64,000 nucleotides of DNA from Cryobacterium glaciale (GTDB taxonomy: Bacteria > Actinomycetota > Actinomycetes > Actinomycetales > Microbacteriaceae): NCBI RefSeq assembly GCF_004402535.1, contig NZ_SOEY01000028.1, positions 327,538 to 391,537 of the forward strand, written 5' to 3'. Below are positions 44,235 to 53,714 of this stretch, one piece after another (the first letter of the stretch is position 1; every line of letters begins with the position of its first letter). Below the pieces are notes generated by a model, which was not told the origin of the DNA, did no database searches, and was given only the letters and a program-made list of their open reading frames with translations. The translations under genes were made by a program, and so were the position numbers.

Positions 44235-45500
44235 TCAGAGTGCCGGGGCCGTCTTTCGGCCTCGCCACCACGCGCGCCGCGGCATCCGCTCGGATACTGG
44301 GGACGGAGCGACAATGAGGTCTTCCAGCACAAAACGACGGATGCCCAGGCGCGCCGGCGACTTCGGGCTCGCGTCCCGCAGGGTGCGACCGGTCAGCACC
44401 GCCGCGTCGAGGGCGCCCTGGTCGTGCGGCACCAGAATGGGAGACTCAATGCCGCCGAAGCGCAACAGCACTGCCGTCAGCTGACCGCGTGGATTCAGCC
44501 CGACGGCGCTCGCTCGCACCTGGTTCATGACGACGCTGACCGTACTGCTCCCGATCACCTCGGCGAGGTCGCTCCAGGCGCGCAGAAACCGGGCCATGCC
44601 GACCGGGTCGGCGAGCCCGCACGCAACGACGTGGTCGGCCACCCTCAGGGCCGTGATCGTGGCCGCGTTCCGGCGGGGTGCCAGAACATCGCTGGTCAGC
44701 TCCTCGTCGCTCTCGAGGTTGAACCCGGTGTCGACCACCACGTAATCCACCCAGTGGCGCAACGCGTCGATGGTGCGGGTGACGCGTTCCGTCGATAGTT
44801 CGGGCCAGCGCGACGGCCGGCCGAGGCCGGTGAGTACCCAGAACGCACCCTGAGGCGAGTTGTAGCGTTGTGCGATGCGCTCTAGTTCCGACTGGTTCAG
44901 GCTGTCGCTTCCGGCCAGCCGGCACGCGGCCGCGAAGCCCGGAGCCTCATCGAGCATGCCGAGGCTCGGGGCGATCGAGGCGCTGTACGTGTCGACGTCG
45001 GCCAACACCACGGTGTGGCCGGCTGCGGCGATTTCCGCGGCGATGTTGATGGCGAGGGTGGTGCGTCCGGGAGCCCCGGACGGCCCCCACACCGCGATCA
45101 CCGAACCGGTGTTGAGCGCGCCGCCGGTGAAGTGCCGCTCCCCCACGCGTAACGGAACGACGACGCCCGACACGAGCAAATCCTCGATTTCAGACCAGTC
45201 GCAGGGGATCGCGACCGTTTCGTAGAGGCCGAGCGTGCCGGCCTGGCGCCGCTCCTGTTCCGTCGCGGTGAGGGCGACCACCCGGATTCCGCGTTCGTCG
45301 CACGCGGCGATCAGCTGGCCGGTCAGGGATTCCCGTCGGCCGCTGACCACGACGACATGCGGCTGTCCGTGGGAGAGGGTCTCCAGGAATTCGCGGGCGG
45401 TATCGACCCGCGTCACCACAGTGTGACCGCAGTCGATGATGTCGGCCAGCAGGCGTTGTTCGGTGGCCCGGTCCAGCACGAGCGCGAGCCGGGCCATCAC
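44235..45500 (-). CDS. CpaE/MinD-like ATPase with atypical P-loop
   Basis: A 421-residue protein. An N-terminal receiver-like domain (about 1-115, no obvious phosphoacceptor pattern) is followed by a SIMIBI ATPase domain (about 130-380). The P-loop reads GPSGAPGRTT (139-148), so the canonical K-G-G-x-G-K-T lysines are absent and Arg146 stands in the Walker Lys position. ADVDTYSAS and VVVDTGFN are Walker-like segments. CpaE proteins position type-IV/tad pili, but no other tad genes are here. Its GTG overlaps the SAF gene stop by 4 bases. Confidence 0.75.
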   Translation of the reverse strand: MMARLALVLDRATEQRLLADIIDCGHTVVTRVDTAREFLETLSHGQPHVVVVSGRRESLTGQLIAACDERGIRVVALTATEQERRQAGTLGLYETVAIPCDWSEIEDLLVSGVVVPLRVGERHFTGGALNTGSVIAVWGPSGAPGRTTLAINIAAEIAAAGHTVVLADVDTYSASIAPSLGMLDEAPGFAAACRLAGSDSLNQSELERIAQRYNSPQGAFWVLTGLGRPSRWPELSTERVTRTIDALRHWVDYVVVDTGFNLESDEELTSDVLAPRRNAATITALRVADHVVACGLADPVGMARFLRAWSDLAEVIGSSTVSVVMNQVRASAVGLNPRGQLTAVLLRFGGIESPILVPHDQGALDAAVLTGRTLRDASPKSPARLGIRRFVLEDLIVAPSPVSERMPRRAWWRGRKTAPAL

Positions 45501-46132
45501 GGGCCCGCCGGGGTGTTCACGGCCACGATCGCGAGGGCGTCGCCGTTCATGATGGCTTCGAGTACCGCGCCCACGTTGTTCTGCGGCACGAGCATCTCGA
45601 CCGATTGGCCACTGGAGGCGGCGATGATGCCGGTCGGTTCGACGATTCGCACGACGACGGCCTGCCCCACGAGGATCGTGGGCGGCGCATATTCGCTCGG
45701 TCCGGTAGCCCGCGCCGACCAGATATCGACGACGGAGCCCGCCGAGATGGACCCGGCCAGTCCACCGGGAATGTCGACGACGACACTGGTCAGGTCGCTC
45801 CCCGACGAGTCCCCGACCGCCGATCGGGCCACGAGTTCGCCGGCCAGAATGGTCTGGGTGACCAGCAGCCCGCCCTTCAGGTCGGGTGCGGGCGCAAGAT
45901 ACAGGTCGGCCGCGCCGCCGAGCTGCACGCGGGTCAGGGTGACGTCGGCTGACTCGAGCTGGTCTCCGACGGTCAGCGTGTGCCGTGCGGTGTAGACCGC
46001 CGTGGTGCGGTCACTGCTGGCGACGATCATTCCGACTCCGGCGATCGAAGCGACGACGAGTACCAGACCGATGACGAATCGGGGATCGACCCAGAATCGG
46101 CGGCGCGTGCGGGTGGGACGGGGTGTTTTCAT
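45497..46132 (-). CDS. SAF-domain membrane-anchored protein (CpaB/RcpC-like)
   Basis: A 211-residue protein with a basic N-terminus, one transmembrane helix (about 19-40) and a SAF domain (about 46-110, VYTARHTLTVGDQLESADVTL). A beta-rich region after it holds a glycine-poor strand pattern and EMLVPQNNVGAVLEAI near the end. SAF domains in CpaB/RcpC bind the pilus secretin apparatus or cell-wall polymers. Found beside a CpaE-like ATPase, it suggests a reduced assembly module, but no pilin, TadA or secretin is present here. Confidence 0.75.
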   Translation of the reverse strand: MKTPRPTRTRRRFWVDPRFVIGLVLVVASIAGVGMIVASSDRTTAVYTARHTLTVGDQLESADVTLTRVQLGGAADLYLAPAPDLKGGLLVTQTILAGELVARSAVGDSSGSDLTSVVVDIPGGLAGSISAGSVVDIWSARATGPSEYAPPTILVGQAVVVRIVEPTGIIAASSGQSVEMLVPQNNVGAVLEAIMNGDALAIVAVNTPAGP

Positions 46133-46189
46133 CCGTTGCCTCGCTTGTCGTTATCAGGTAGCTGAATGGGTGGGCGGATCGGGCGGGCA

Positions 46190-46789
46190 CTAGCGCAGGC
46201 GCACGACATGAATCTGCCAGAACGGGACGAGACGGTAGTGCAGGACCTCGGGCGTGCGGCGCATCGTTCCGAGCGGATGCACCGCCAGATCTAGGTGGTC
46301 ACGCGCCACCCGGTCGATGGTCCCGACCAGGACACCACCACGGGTGTCGAGCTCCACGGTGCGCCTTCTGCGGCACAGGCTGTGCAGCACGAAGGGGAAT
46401 CCGACGCGGTCGGTCTGCCTGCTGGTGGACTCTGACTCGATGGCGAGCGAGGCCAGGCTCTGCTCTTCGCTCAGCAACACACCGGCAACGGCCGACAGCG
46501 GGATCACACACTCGACCGGATTGTTCTCAGCGCCCAGCAGGTCGGCCGCGAGCCAGTCGCGCCCGAGCGTCGTGGGGCTCACTGCGAGGGCCTCACCGGT
46601 GACCAGCACCACGCGGATCTGTTGCGTGCCGCCGAGGCCGGCAGACCGCACGACGTTGCTCAACCGTGTGCGCAGGGAGAGCTTGTCCAGGCGCTGGCGT
46701 TCCTCGTGCAGGCGCAGGTCAGCGGCCTCGGCGTGCAGCTCGCGTTCGAGCTGCCCTTCGAGGTCATCAAACAGATCATCCCAGCGCAC
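46190..46789 (-). CDS. Conserved protein of unknown function (RWDDLFDDLEGQ family)
   Basis: A 199-residue protein. The N-terminal 55 residues are helical and acidic (RWDDLFDDLEGQLERELHAEAADL), likely a coiled coil. The remainder has beta-strand pattern with RTVELDTRGGVLVGTIDRVARDHLDLAVH, resembling an Sm-like or PilZ-like barrel; this is only a resemblance. It precedes the SAF and CpaE-like genes with a 57-base gap, and the three probably form one transcript. The GTG at 46789 was preferred to the ATG at 46816 on the evidence of where the ordered region starts. Confidence 0.65.
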   Translation of the reverse strand: MRWDDLFDDLEGQLERELHAEAADLRLHEERQRLDKLSLRTRLSNVVRSAGLGGTQQIRVVLVTGEALAVSPTTLGRDWLAADLLGAENNPVECVIPLSAVAGVLLSEEQSLASLAIESESTSRQTDRVGFPFVLHSLCRRRRTVELDTRGGVLVGTIDRVARDHLDLAVHPLGTMRRTPEVLHYRLVPFWQIHVVRLR

Positions 46790-46921
46790 ACGTAGAAAAT
46801 AGCCGACACCGGGCATTCCCGCTCGCGTTATACACAGGCTCTATATGCGCTCGACAGCCCCACGACCAGGCTGCTTAGGTTTTGCGCCACACAAGTTGCA
46901 GGCTCGACGGCAGGAGGAACG

Positions 46922-47377
46922 ATGACATCACCCGGTTCCAGCGCCCCCCATTGGCAGGATGACCAGCGGCGGCACCGCGTCGACGCGCACCACGTCGACG
47001 CGCGCGGCACGGGCCCGCAACTGAACGGGTCCGAGCACCGGCTCGAAGCGGAGCAAGTGCTGCGCGCCCTCGCCCTGCGTGCTGTCGAGATCATCGCCGG
47101 GGCCAGGGACCTCGAGCAGCTCGCCCGCTGGGTCACCGACGACGTCTACGCTCATCTGCGCGTTCGCGTCTCGATCGCGGCGCGGGCCAGAGCCATCACG
47201 GGGATCGTCGCCGAACGCCCGAGACTGTGGATCGACCACGTCAAGATGTCACCGACCGCCACCGGCGGATTCGACGCCGTCATTCTGGTATACGACAAAC
47301 GCCGACCGCACGTCGTCTCGTTGCAGGTGGAAGGCCTGGCCCAGCGCTGGCGGGCCACCGTGCTCGTCGTCCTGTGA
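46922..47377 (+). CDS. Rv3235-family protein
   Basis: A 151-residue protein of the actinobacterial Rv3235 family, encoded next to secA as in many relatives. The first 35 residues are charged and likely disordered; the conserved part follows (QVLRALALRAVEIIAGARDLEQLARW and GFDAVILVYDKRRPHVVSLQVEGLAQRW). No catalytic motif is visible and the function is unknown. A GGAGGAAC ribosome site precedes the ATG. It converges on secA through a shared hairpin. Confidence 0.85.
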   Translation: MTSPGSSAPHWQDDQRRHRVDAHHVDARGTGPQLNGSEHRLEAEQVLRALALRAVEIIAGARDLEQLARWVTDDVYAHLRVRVSIAARARAITGIVAERPRLWIDHVKMSPTATGGFDAVILVYDKRRPHVVSLQVEGLAQRWRATVLVVL

Positions 47378-47414
47378 TGCGCGGGCAGCACCGCCAACAC
47401 ACGGATGCCCGGCA

Positions 47415-47452
47415 CCGGTGACACGCGCCCGCTGTTGGGCGCGCGTCACCGG
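47415..47452. terminator. Bidirectional terminator between Rv3235-family gene and secA
   Basis: The 16-bp stem with one mismatch is CCGGTGAC-A-CGCGCCC (47415-47430) and GGGCGCG-C-GTCACCGG (47437-47452), with the loop GCTGTT. It lies between two convergent stop codons and could end both transcripts. Confidence 0.85.
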
Positions 47453-47465
47453 GGTGTTCCACGGG

Positions 47466-50273
47466 CTAGGTCGTCTTCTTGCCCTGGGCGCGGCGCTCGG
47501 CCCGGTTCACCGGGGCGGCGCCCTCAGTTTTCTGTCCGAAGGCTCCGCGCTGGGGCGGGCCGGCGGCTTCGGCCGGCTCGTCGTCGCTCGCGGCGACGCT
47601 GGCCGTGCGCCTGGCCCGGTCCGTGGCGGCCTGCTGAATCTGGCCGCGCTGGTTGCGCACCTCGACTCCGCCGGAATCGCTCGGGGCGGTGTAGCTGAGC
47701 TTCTCCTCGGGGGCGTCGGCCGGGGCGAGCCCCTTGGCCGCGACGACCGGTCCGGCGACGGCACCGGAACCGGCTGTCACCTCGACGTCGAGGTTGAACA
47801 GGAACCCGACGGTCTCCTCACGAATCTGCCCCATCATCTGCTGGAACATGGCGAAACCCTCGCGCTGGTATTCCACCAACGGGTCACGCTGGGCCATGGC
47901 GCGCAGCCCGATGCCGTCCTTCAGGTAGTCCATCTCGTAGAGGTGGTCGCGCCAGCGACGGTCTATCACCGAGAGCACGACGCGGCGTTCCAGTTCGCGC
48001 ATCGCGGGCGCCCCGAGGGACTCTTCGCGGCGTGAGTAGGCGAGCTTGGCATCGGAGAGGATCTCGCGGCGCATGAAGTCGCGGTTGATCCTGCCCTTGT
48101 CGCCGGCCTCGGAGACGACCTCGTCGATGGTCAGGCCCACCGGGTAGAGAGTCTTGAGCTCCGTCCACATCGCGTCGAAGTCCCAGTCATCTCCGTTGCC
48201 GTCGCCCGCGTGCACGTCGAGGACCTCGTCGATGACATTGGTCAGGAAGGTCTGGGTGCGCTCGTGCAGGTCGTCACCTTCGAGAATGTGGCGACGGTCG
48301 CCGTAGATGGCCTCGCGCTGACGGTTGAGCACGTCGTCATACTTGAGCACGTTCTTGCGAATCTCAGCGTTGCGGCCCTCGACCTGGGACTGGGCGCTGC
48401 GAATGGCTCGGCTGACCACCTTCGATTCGATCGCCATGTCCTCCGGCACGCCCTGGCGGCCCATGAGGGCCTCGGCGGCACCGGCGTTGAACAGCCGCAT
48501 GAGGTCGTCGGTGAGCGACAGGTAGAACCGGCTCTCCCCCGGGTCGCCCTGACGCCCGCTGCGTCCGCGCAGCTGGTTGTCGATGCGGCGGGACTCGTGC
48601 CGTTCGGTACCGAGCACGTAGAGTCCGCCGGCGGCGATGACCTTCTCCGCTTCTTCAGCGACGTCGGCTTTCACCGCGGTGAAGACGTCGTCCCAGGCGA
48701 GCTCGTACTCGTCGGGGGTTTCGACCGGGCTGAGGCCCTTGCCGTTCATCTCGGCAACGGCGAGGAATTCGGCGTTGCCGCCGAGCATCACGTCGGTACC
48801 ACGACCGGCCATGTTGGTCGCGACGGTGACCGAACCGAGCCGGCCGGCCTGCGCGACGATCGCCGCCTCACGGGCGTGGTTCTTGGCGTTGAGCACCTCG
48901 TGGCGCACGCCCTTCTTGGCGAGCAGACGCGACAGGTACTCGCTCTTCTCGACGCTCGTCGTGCCGACCAGAACCGGCTGGCCGGCTTCATGGCGCAGGG
49001 CGATGTCGTCGACGACCTGACGGAACTTGGACTCTTCGTTTTTGTAGATCAGGTCGGACTGGTCGATGCGCTGCATCGGCTTGTTGGTGGGAATGGCCAC
49101 GACGCCGAGCTTGTAGGTGCTCATGAACTCGGCGGCTTCGGTCTCGGCCGTTCCGGTCATGCCGGAGATCTTCGAGTACAGGCGGAAGTAGTTCTGCAGG
49201 GTGACGGTGGCCAGGGTCTGGTTCTCGGCCTTGACGGCGACACCCTCCTTGGCCTCGATCGCCTGGTGGATGCCCTCGTTGTAGCGTCGCCCCATGAGGA
49301 TACGGCCGGTGTGCTCATCGACGATGAGCACCTCGCCGTTCATGACGACGTAGTCTTTGTCTTTCTTGAACAGCGCGTTGGCCTTGATGGCGTTGTTCAG
49401 GAAGGAGATCAGCGGAGTATTGGCCGACTCGTAGAGGTTGTCGATGCCGAGGTAGTCCTCGACCTTTTCGATGCCGGGTTCGAGCACACCGATGGTGCGC
49501 TTCTTTTCGTCGACCTCGAAGTCTTCGTCGGCGACGAGGCGCTTGGCCAGGCTCGCGAATTCGTTGAACCAGCGGTTCGCTTCACCCGATGCCGGTCCCG
49601 AGATGATCAGCGGGGTGCGTGCCTCGTCGATCAGGATCGAGTCAACCTCGTCGACGATGGCGAAGTAGTGTCCGCGCTGCACCATGTCGCTGGCCTGCCA
49701 TGCCATGTTGTCGCGCAGGTAGTCGAAACCGAACTCATTGTTGGTGCCGTAGGTGATGTCGGCCGCGTACATTTCGCGACGCTGCGCCGGGGTCTGACCG
49801 GAGAGGATGCATCCGGTCGTCATGCCGAGAGCGCGGAAGACGCGACCCATGAGCTCGCTCTGGTAGCTCGCGAGGTAGTCGTTGACCGTGATGACGTGCA
49901 CGCCGCGACTGCTGATCGCGTTGAGGTACGCGGCGGTGGTGGCGACGAGGGTCTTGCCCTCACCGGTTTTCATCTCGGCGATGTTGCCGAGGTGCAGGGC
50001 TGCTCCGCCCATGAGCTGCACGTCGAAGTGACGCAGTCCCAGGGTGCGGGTGCTGGCCTCGCGCACGGCCGCGAAGGCCTCGGGCAGCAGGTCATCGAGC
50101 GATTCGCCGTTGGAGTACCGTTCCCGCAGGGTGACGGTCTCGTTCTTCAGCTCCTCGTCGGTGAGCTCATGGAAGTCTTCTTCCAGCGCGTTGATGGCTT
50201 TCGCATAGTTTTCCAGGCGGCGCAGAACGCGGCCTTCACCAACACGAAGAACCTTTTCAAGAATTGACGCCAC
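47466..50273 (-). CDS. secA: Preprotein translocase ATPase SecA
   Basis: The 935-residue motor that pushes unfolded preproteins through SecYEG using ATP. It has Walker A MKTGEGKT (101-108), Walker [15 protein letters not shown], the preprotein cross-linking domain, and helicase motif [17 protein letters not shown]. The C-terminus ends in a Lys/Gln-rich tail and lacks the CxCxSGKKYKxCH zinc finger that binds SecB; this is normal for actinobacterial SecA1. The upstream 137-base spacer to hpf can fold into a multi-hairpin structure. Confidence 0.97.
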   Translation of the reverse strand: MASILEKVLRVGEGRVLRRLENYAKAINALEEDFHELTDEELKNETVTLRERYSNGESLDDLLPEAFAAVREASTRTLGLRHFDVQLMGGAALHLGNIAEMKTGEGKTLVATTAAYLNAISSRGVHVITVNDYLASYQSELMGRVFRALGMTTGCILSGQTPAQRREMYAADITYGTNNEFGFDYLRDNMAWQASDMVQRGHYFAIVDEVDSILIDEARTPLIISGPASGEANRWFNEFASLAKRLVADEDFEVDEKKRTIGVLEPGIEKVEDYLGIDNLYESANTPLISFLNNAIKANALFKKDKDYVVMNGEVLIVDEHTGRILMGRRYNEGIHQAIEAKEGVAVKAENQTLATVTLQNYFRLYSKISGMTGTAETEAAEFMSTYKLGVVAIPTNKPMQRIDQSDLIYKNEESKFRQVVDDIALRHEAGQPVLVGTTSVEKSEYLSRLLAKKGVRHEVLNAKNHAREAAIVAQAGRLGSVTVATNMAGRGTDVMLGGNAEFLAVAEMNGKGLSPVETPDEYELAWDDVFTAVKADVAEEAEKVIAAGGLYVLGTERHESRRIDNQLRGRSGRQGDPGESRFYLSLTDDLMRLFNAGAAEALMGRQGVPEDMAIESKVVSRAIRSAQSQVEGRNAEIRKNVLKYDDVLNRQREAIYGDRRHILEGDDLHERTQTFLTNVIDEVLDVHAGDGNGDDWDFDAMWTELKTLYPVGLTIDEVVSEAGDKGRINRDFMRREILSDAKLAYSRREESLGAPAMRELERRVVLSVIDRRWRDHLYEMDYLKDGIGLRAMAQRDPLVEYQREGFAMFQQMMGQIREETVGFLFNLDVEVTAGSGAVAGPVVAAKGLAPADAPEEKLSYTAPSDSGGVEVRNQRGQIQQAATDRARRTASVAASDDEPAEAAGPPQRGAFGQKTEGAAPVNRAERRAQGKKTT

Positions 50274-50319
50274 GAATGTACTCCACTAGTCAAACGGTGC
50301 AGGCATGCACTGAGGCAGC

Positions 50320-50384
50320 CCAATCGGACTACCGCAGCACACGCCTGCGCCTCTCGTCTGGCAGATGCCAGAGCACCGATTTGG
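50320..50384 (-). ncRNA. Possible structured RNA element between hpf and secA
   Basis: The spacer can form a closing stem (CCAATCGG at 50320-50327 with CCGATTTGG at 50376-50384, one bulge) around two hairpins: CGCAG (50333-50337) with CTGCG (50345-50349), and CTGGC (50358-50362) with GCCAG (50367-50371). This is a three-way-junction-like fold in the secA 5' leader. No known family is recognised and only sequence pairing supports it. Confidence 0.35.
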
Positions 50385-50410
50385 TCGGCGGCTAAGGCAA
50401 TGCTAGTTGG

Positions 50411-51115
50411 TCAGTTGGCACGCCCGCTGGCAACGGGCACAGCCTCCTGCAGCTCCTCGCCCGAACCGTCGAGTTCGATGACCCCGTAGTCCCAGCCCTT
50501 GCGACGGTAGACCACGCTCGGACGCTTGGTCTCCACGTCCTGGAACAGGTAGAAGTCGTGGCCGACGAGCTCCATGAAATAGAGGGCATCGTCGACGGAC
50601 ATCGGGGCCGCCGCGAAAACTTTGCGACGGATGACGACGGGGCAGTACTCTTCCTCTTCAGCAGCAGCGGGAGCATCCGGCGCAACGATGGGAATCGCGC
50701 CGGTGCGGACCCGTTCGAGCGTTTCGGGGTTGGCCGGTGTGATGTCGATGACGCTGAAACCGACCGAGGACGCCTCGTGCAGCGAGGTGGGACGGTGGGC
50801 GCCGCCGCGGTGTACCTTCTTGCGGTCCTTGGCCCGGCGAACCCGCTCGAGCAGACGGCCGAGAGCTACATCAAAAGCGGCGTACTTGTCGGAACCATCA
50901 GCTTCGGCCCGCACCAGCGGACCCTTGCCGATCAGGGTGAGTTCGACCCGATCGTTGCCGACGGCAGCACCGTTTTTCTCGTGGTGGCGGCTGACCTTAA
51001 TCTCGAGCGCGAGGGCCTTCTCGGCGAGGAGGGCGATTTTCTCAGCCTTCTCCGTCGCGTAATCCCGGAAGCGATCTGTGATCCCAAGGTTGCGTCCGAC
51101 GATGTTAGTTTCCAT
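50411..51115 (-). CDS. hpf: Long-form ribosome hibernation-promoting factor
   Basis: A 234-residue protein that dimerises 70S ribosomes to 100S particles in dormancy and protects them. The N-terminal S30AE domain (about 3-105, IVGRNLGITDRFRDYATEKAEKI) and C-terminal dimerisation domain (about 175-230, VDDALYFMELVGHDFYLFQD) are both present, with an acidic linker between. The ATG at 51115 has TGGAGG upstream; the frame continues upstream without homology. It is encoded between comF and secA, a conserved actinobacterial arrangement. Confidence 0.95.
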   Translation of the reverse strand: METNIVGRNLGITDRFRDYATEKAEKIALLAEKALALEIKVSRHHEKNGAAVGNDRVELTLIGKGPLVRAEADGSDKYAAFDVALGRLLERVRRAKDRKKVHRGGAHRPTSLHEASSVGFSVIDITPANPETLERVRTGAIPIVAPDAPAAAEEEEYCPVVIRRKVFAAAPMSVDDALYFMELVGHDFYLFQDVETKRPSVVYRRKGWDYGVIELDGSGEELQEAVPVASGRAN

Positions 51116-51201
51116 GACGACCTCCAGTTTGGCGGACCGCCCCAAATCCGGGCGATCATTGCGCGCCTTTGTCTCCACCGTAGCCGTGGCGGTGCGATAT
51201 G

Positions 51202-51906
51202 TCACAGTATTTGTCGATCAGTTTGCCCCGAGTGCGAATACGGGGGCAACAGACGCCGTGTTTCCGCCAGTGTGGCCAGACCGACCACGGTACCGCCCGC
51301 AGCGAACACGGCGCGCCTCGCCTCGAGCAGGGTCGCACCGGTGGTCACGATGTCGTCGACGAGGATCACCCGCGTTCCGGTGAGCGGATGCCGCGCGACC
51401 AGGCTGTTGCCCTTGTTCGCGGCGCGCGCCGCGCGGCCGAGGCCGACCTGGTCGACGGATTCCCCGCGCTGCGCGAGCGCCGGGACCGGGTGCAGCCCGG
51501 CCCGCTGCAGCAGGGCATCGACTGGGTGATAACCGCGCAGACGCCAGGCCCGGCGGGACGAGGGAATGGTGACGAGCCGGATGCCGCCGCCGTTCACACT
51601 CGGGACGGCGGTGAGCGCGGCCGCGATGGCCGCTCGCAGCGGTGCGGCGAGCGCGGCTGCGGCATCCGTTCGACCGCCGTCTTTGTAGGCGCCGATCACG
51701 TGGCGGGCCACCCCCTCGTAGGTCAGGGCAGCCCAGACGAGGGCATCGTCGCGGGTGACCGGATGCACGGCCGGGCGTAGGGCCAGCCGGCAGCTCGGGC
51801 ACAGCGCGCGGTCGAGGGCACCGCAGCCGCTGCACTCGGTCGGCAGTATCGTGGCCCAGGCATCCAGACCCGCAGCGGTCAGTCGATTACGCAGCCGCCT
51901 TGTCAT
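51202..51906 (-). CDS. comF: ComF-family phosphoribosyltransferase-like protein
   Basis: A 234-residue protein with an N-terminal zinc knuckle (CSGCGALDRALCPSC, about 25-39) and a type-I phosphoribosyltransferase domain with VILVDDIVTTGATL (about 188-201). ComF works in uptake of single-stranded DNA into competent cells in Firmicutes and gammaproteobacteria; in actinobacteria the role is unproved and PRTase activity may remain. No comEA or comEC is present in this window. Upstream the frame runs open over lpqB but carries no homology; the ATG at 51906 is preferred. Confidence 0.85.
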   Translation of the reverse strand: MTRRLRNRLTAAGLDAWATILPTECSGCGALDRALCPSCRLALRPAVHPVTRDDALVWAALTYEGVARHVIGAYKDGGRTDAAAALAAPLRAAIAAALTAVPSVNGGGIRLVTIPSSRRAWRLRGYHPVDALLQRAGLHPVPALAQRGESVDQVGLGRAARAANKGNSLVARHPLTGTRVILVDDIVTTGATLLEARRAVFAAGGTVVGLATLAETRRLLPPYSHSGQTDRQIL

Positions 51907-52004
51907 GGGGCCAGTGTGCCGCGTGCGACCGGTGCGCAGCGCGCCAACTCGCCAGCGGTGCAGAAGCGCGCCTGGCGCCCTCTGGGGAGGGGACGATCGG
52001 CCGG

Positions 52005-53714
52005 CTAGCTGCCGAGGCCCTGCTGGGTGGCGAGGAGGGCCACATCGTCGATGCGGGCCTGCCAGCCCGCTCCGCGCTGCACCTCCAGGCTGCCGCTGGC
52101 GGTGAGCACGCGCAGGTCCCGCACGGAGTTGCTGCCGACGATGAACCGGCTGCTCGCGGCGGATTCCAGAACGGAGCTGACGCCGCCGATCTGCTGCAGG
52201 GTGATCCGCGCGTCGCCGCTCGGCAGGGTACTGAGCGATGCGACGGTTAATTCGTCGATCCAGGTCGCATCGAGGCCGACCCCGCCACCCGACGCCAACA
52301 GCACGGGCGCGCCGATGCCGGTCGGGGACGCCCCCGTGCGAATGATGGACGCAACGACGAAGCGGGTCTCGGAGCCGGTGCCGAGCAGGGCGATCAACCG
52401 GGCGCCGTCCCGGGAGATTTTCAGGGACGTGATCGATGTGGCTTCTGGCCACGGCGTCGGCAGTACGGTCGCCTCGCCCGCGGGACTGTAGACGACCAGA
52501 GCGGTCGGATCGTTCGACGGCACCGACCAGACGAAACGGTCGTTGTCCATCGACGGCGCGAGCAGTCCGGCGCGAGAGTCGAGCAATTCGGGCTCGTCAC
52601 CGCCCCGCACGACATAGACGCCGTCGCTGGTGAGCACGGCGGCGGAGCCCTGCCCCGATGCCAGCGTCACCGCGGTGGGCGCCAGCTGGGCGATGGCGGC
52701 GGACAGCCCGTCGAGCGGTGTGACGTTCTGCCCGGTGGCGGCGAGAAAACCGAATTCGCCACCGCGCAGCACGAGCGCGCGGGCGTCCACGCGCGGATCG
52801 ACGAGGGGAGCCCCGGTCTCGACGTCATCGATGGCCTGGGAGTTCTGGTCGATGGTGATTTCGACCGTCAGCCCGGACGGCAGGCTCGCCGCCAACTGCG
52901 CCTTCATGCGCTGCAGCGTCTGTCTGTCGGCGTTGAGTGCTTCGCTGTTGAGGTCGACCATGGCCTGGCGCCCCACCACCTGCACGGCGTCGGCGGTGAG
53001 CTTGGCCCCTTCCGGGAACGCCGTGGCGACCGCTCCGGTCAACCAGGCGCTCGGTCCGTTCAAGACGGCGTTGACGAGTTTGGTGGGAGCGGAAGCCCCG
53101 CGCGGGAACCAGCGCAGGTCCGGAACCAGGAACCGAAAGCCGGGGTCGTAGAAGTACACGGGTTGGGAGCTGAACACCTCGTTGAAGGTGTTTTCGTCGA
53201 TCACGGTGCCGTTCGGGGCGGAGCTGATGCGCCACTGGCCGCCGATCTGCTGAAATTCGTAGCGCAACGGGACCGGGCTGGCGTCGACCTCACGATATTC
53301 CCCGGTCTGGTCCACCTCGGCCACCGGAGTGACAGCAACGAGGGTGGTGCCGTCGTCGACGACCGTCAGGGTGCGCCCGGAGCCGTTGTCGACGGTGACG
53401 CCCGCCGTGGCATCCCAGCTGGATTGGAAAGCCGGGGCCAAAAACTGTCTGGCGATGTCGTAGTTGTTCTCGGGGCTCGAGGAGGCATCGATGAAGCCCC
53501 GCAGAATGGATTCCGTCGAGGCATCCTTTTGCGGCAGCGCCGGCAGGAAGACCGGGGCCGGATTATCGTCGGGCGCGATGTCATTGCCGGCGTGCACCAC
53601 ACCGTCGCGCGGAATGCCGGTGCAGCCGCCGAGGCCGACGGCGAGGCTGACAGCCACCAGGAGCGCCGGGACGACGCGCCGGAAGCGCTTCAGGCTGGAC
53701 CTGTGATCAGTCAT
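52005..53714 (-). CDS. lpqB: Lipoprotein LpqB
   Basis: A 569-residue lipoprotein working with MtrAB at the cell envelope. A basic signal segment leads to the lipobox LGG-Cys31, then a GerMN-like domain region (about 190-310, LVNAVLNGPSAWL) and a beta-propeller (about 320-560). In mycobacteria LpqB modulates MtrB and affects cell-wall stress and motility. The ATG at 53714 overlaps the mtrB stop by 8 bases, so the two are translationally coupled. Upstream in-frame codons would destroy the signal peptide and are rejected. Confidence 0.92.
   Translation of the reverse strand: MTDHRSSLKRFRRVVPALLVAVSLAVGLGGCTGIPRDGVVHAGNDIAPDDNPAPVFLPALPQKDASTESILRGFIDASSSPENNYDIARQFLAPAFQSSWDATAGVTVDNGSGRTLTVVDDGTTLVAVTPVAEVDQTGEYREVDASPVPLRYEFQQIGGQWRISSAPNGTVIDENTFNEVFSSQPVYFYDPGFRFLVPDLRWFPRGASAPTKLVNAVLNGPSAWLTGAVATAFPEGAKLTADAVQVVGRQAMVDLNSEALNADRQTLQRMKAQLAASLPSGLTVEITIDQNSQAIDDVETGAPLVDPRVDARALVLRGGEFGFLAATGQNVTPLDGLSAAIAQLAPTAVTLASGQGSAAVLTSDGVYVVRGGDEPELLDSRAGLLAPSMDNDRFVWSVPSNDPTALVVYSPAGEATVLPTPWPEATSITSLKISRDGARLIALLGTGSETRFVVASIIRTGASPTGIGAPVLLASGGGVGLDATWIDELTVASLSTLPSGDARITLQQIGGVSSVLESAASSRFIVGSNSVRDLRVLTASGSLEVQRGAGWQARIDDVALLATQQGLGS

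Noticed and set aside
48210..50267. A 685-codon plus-strand frame opposite secA
   Set aside because: Antisense shadow; the secA reading has complete motor motifs.
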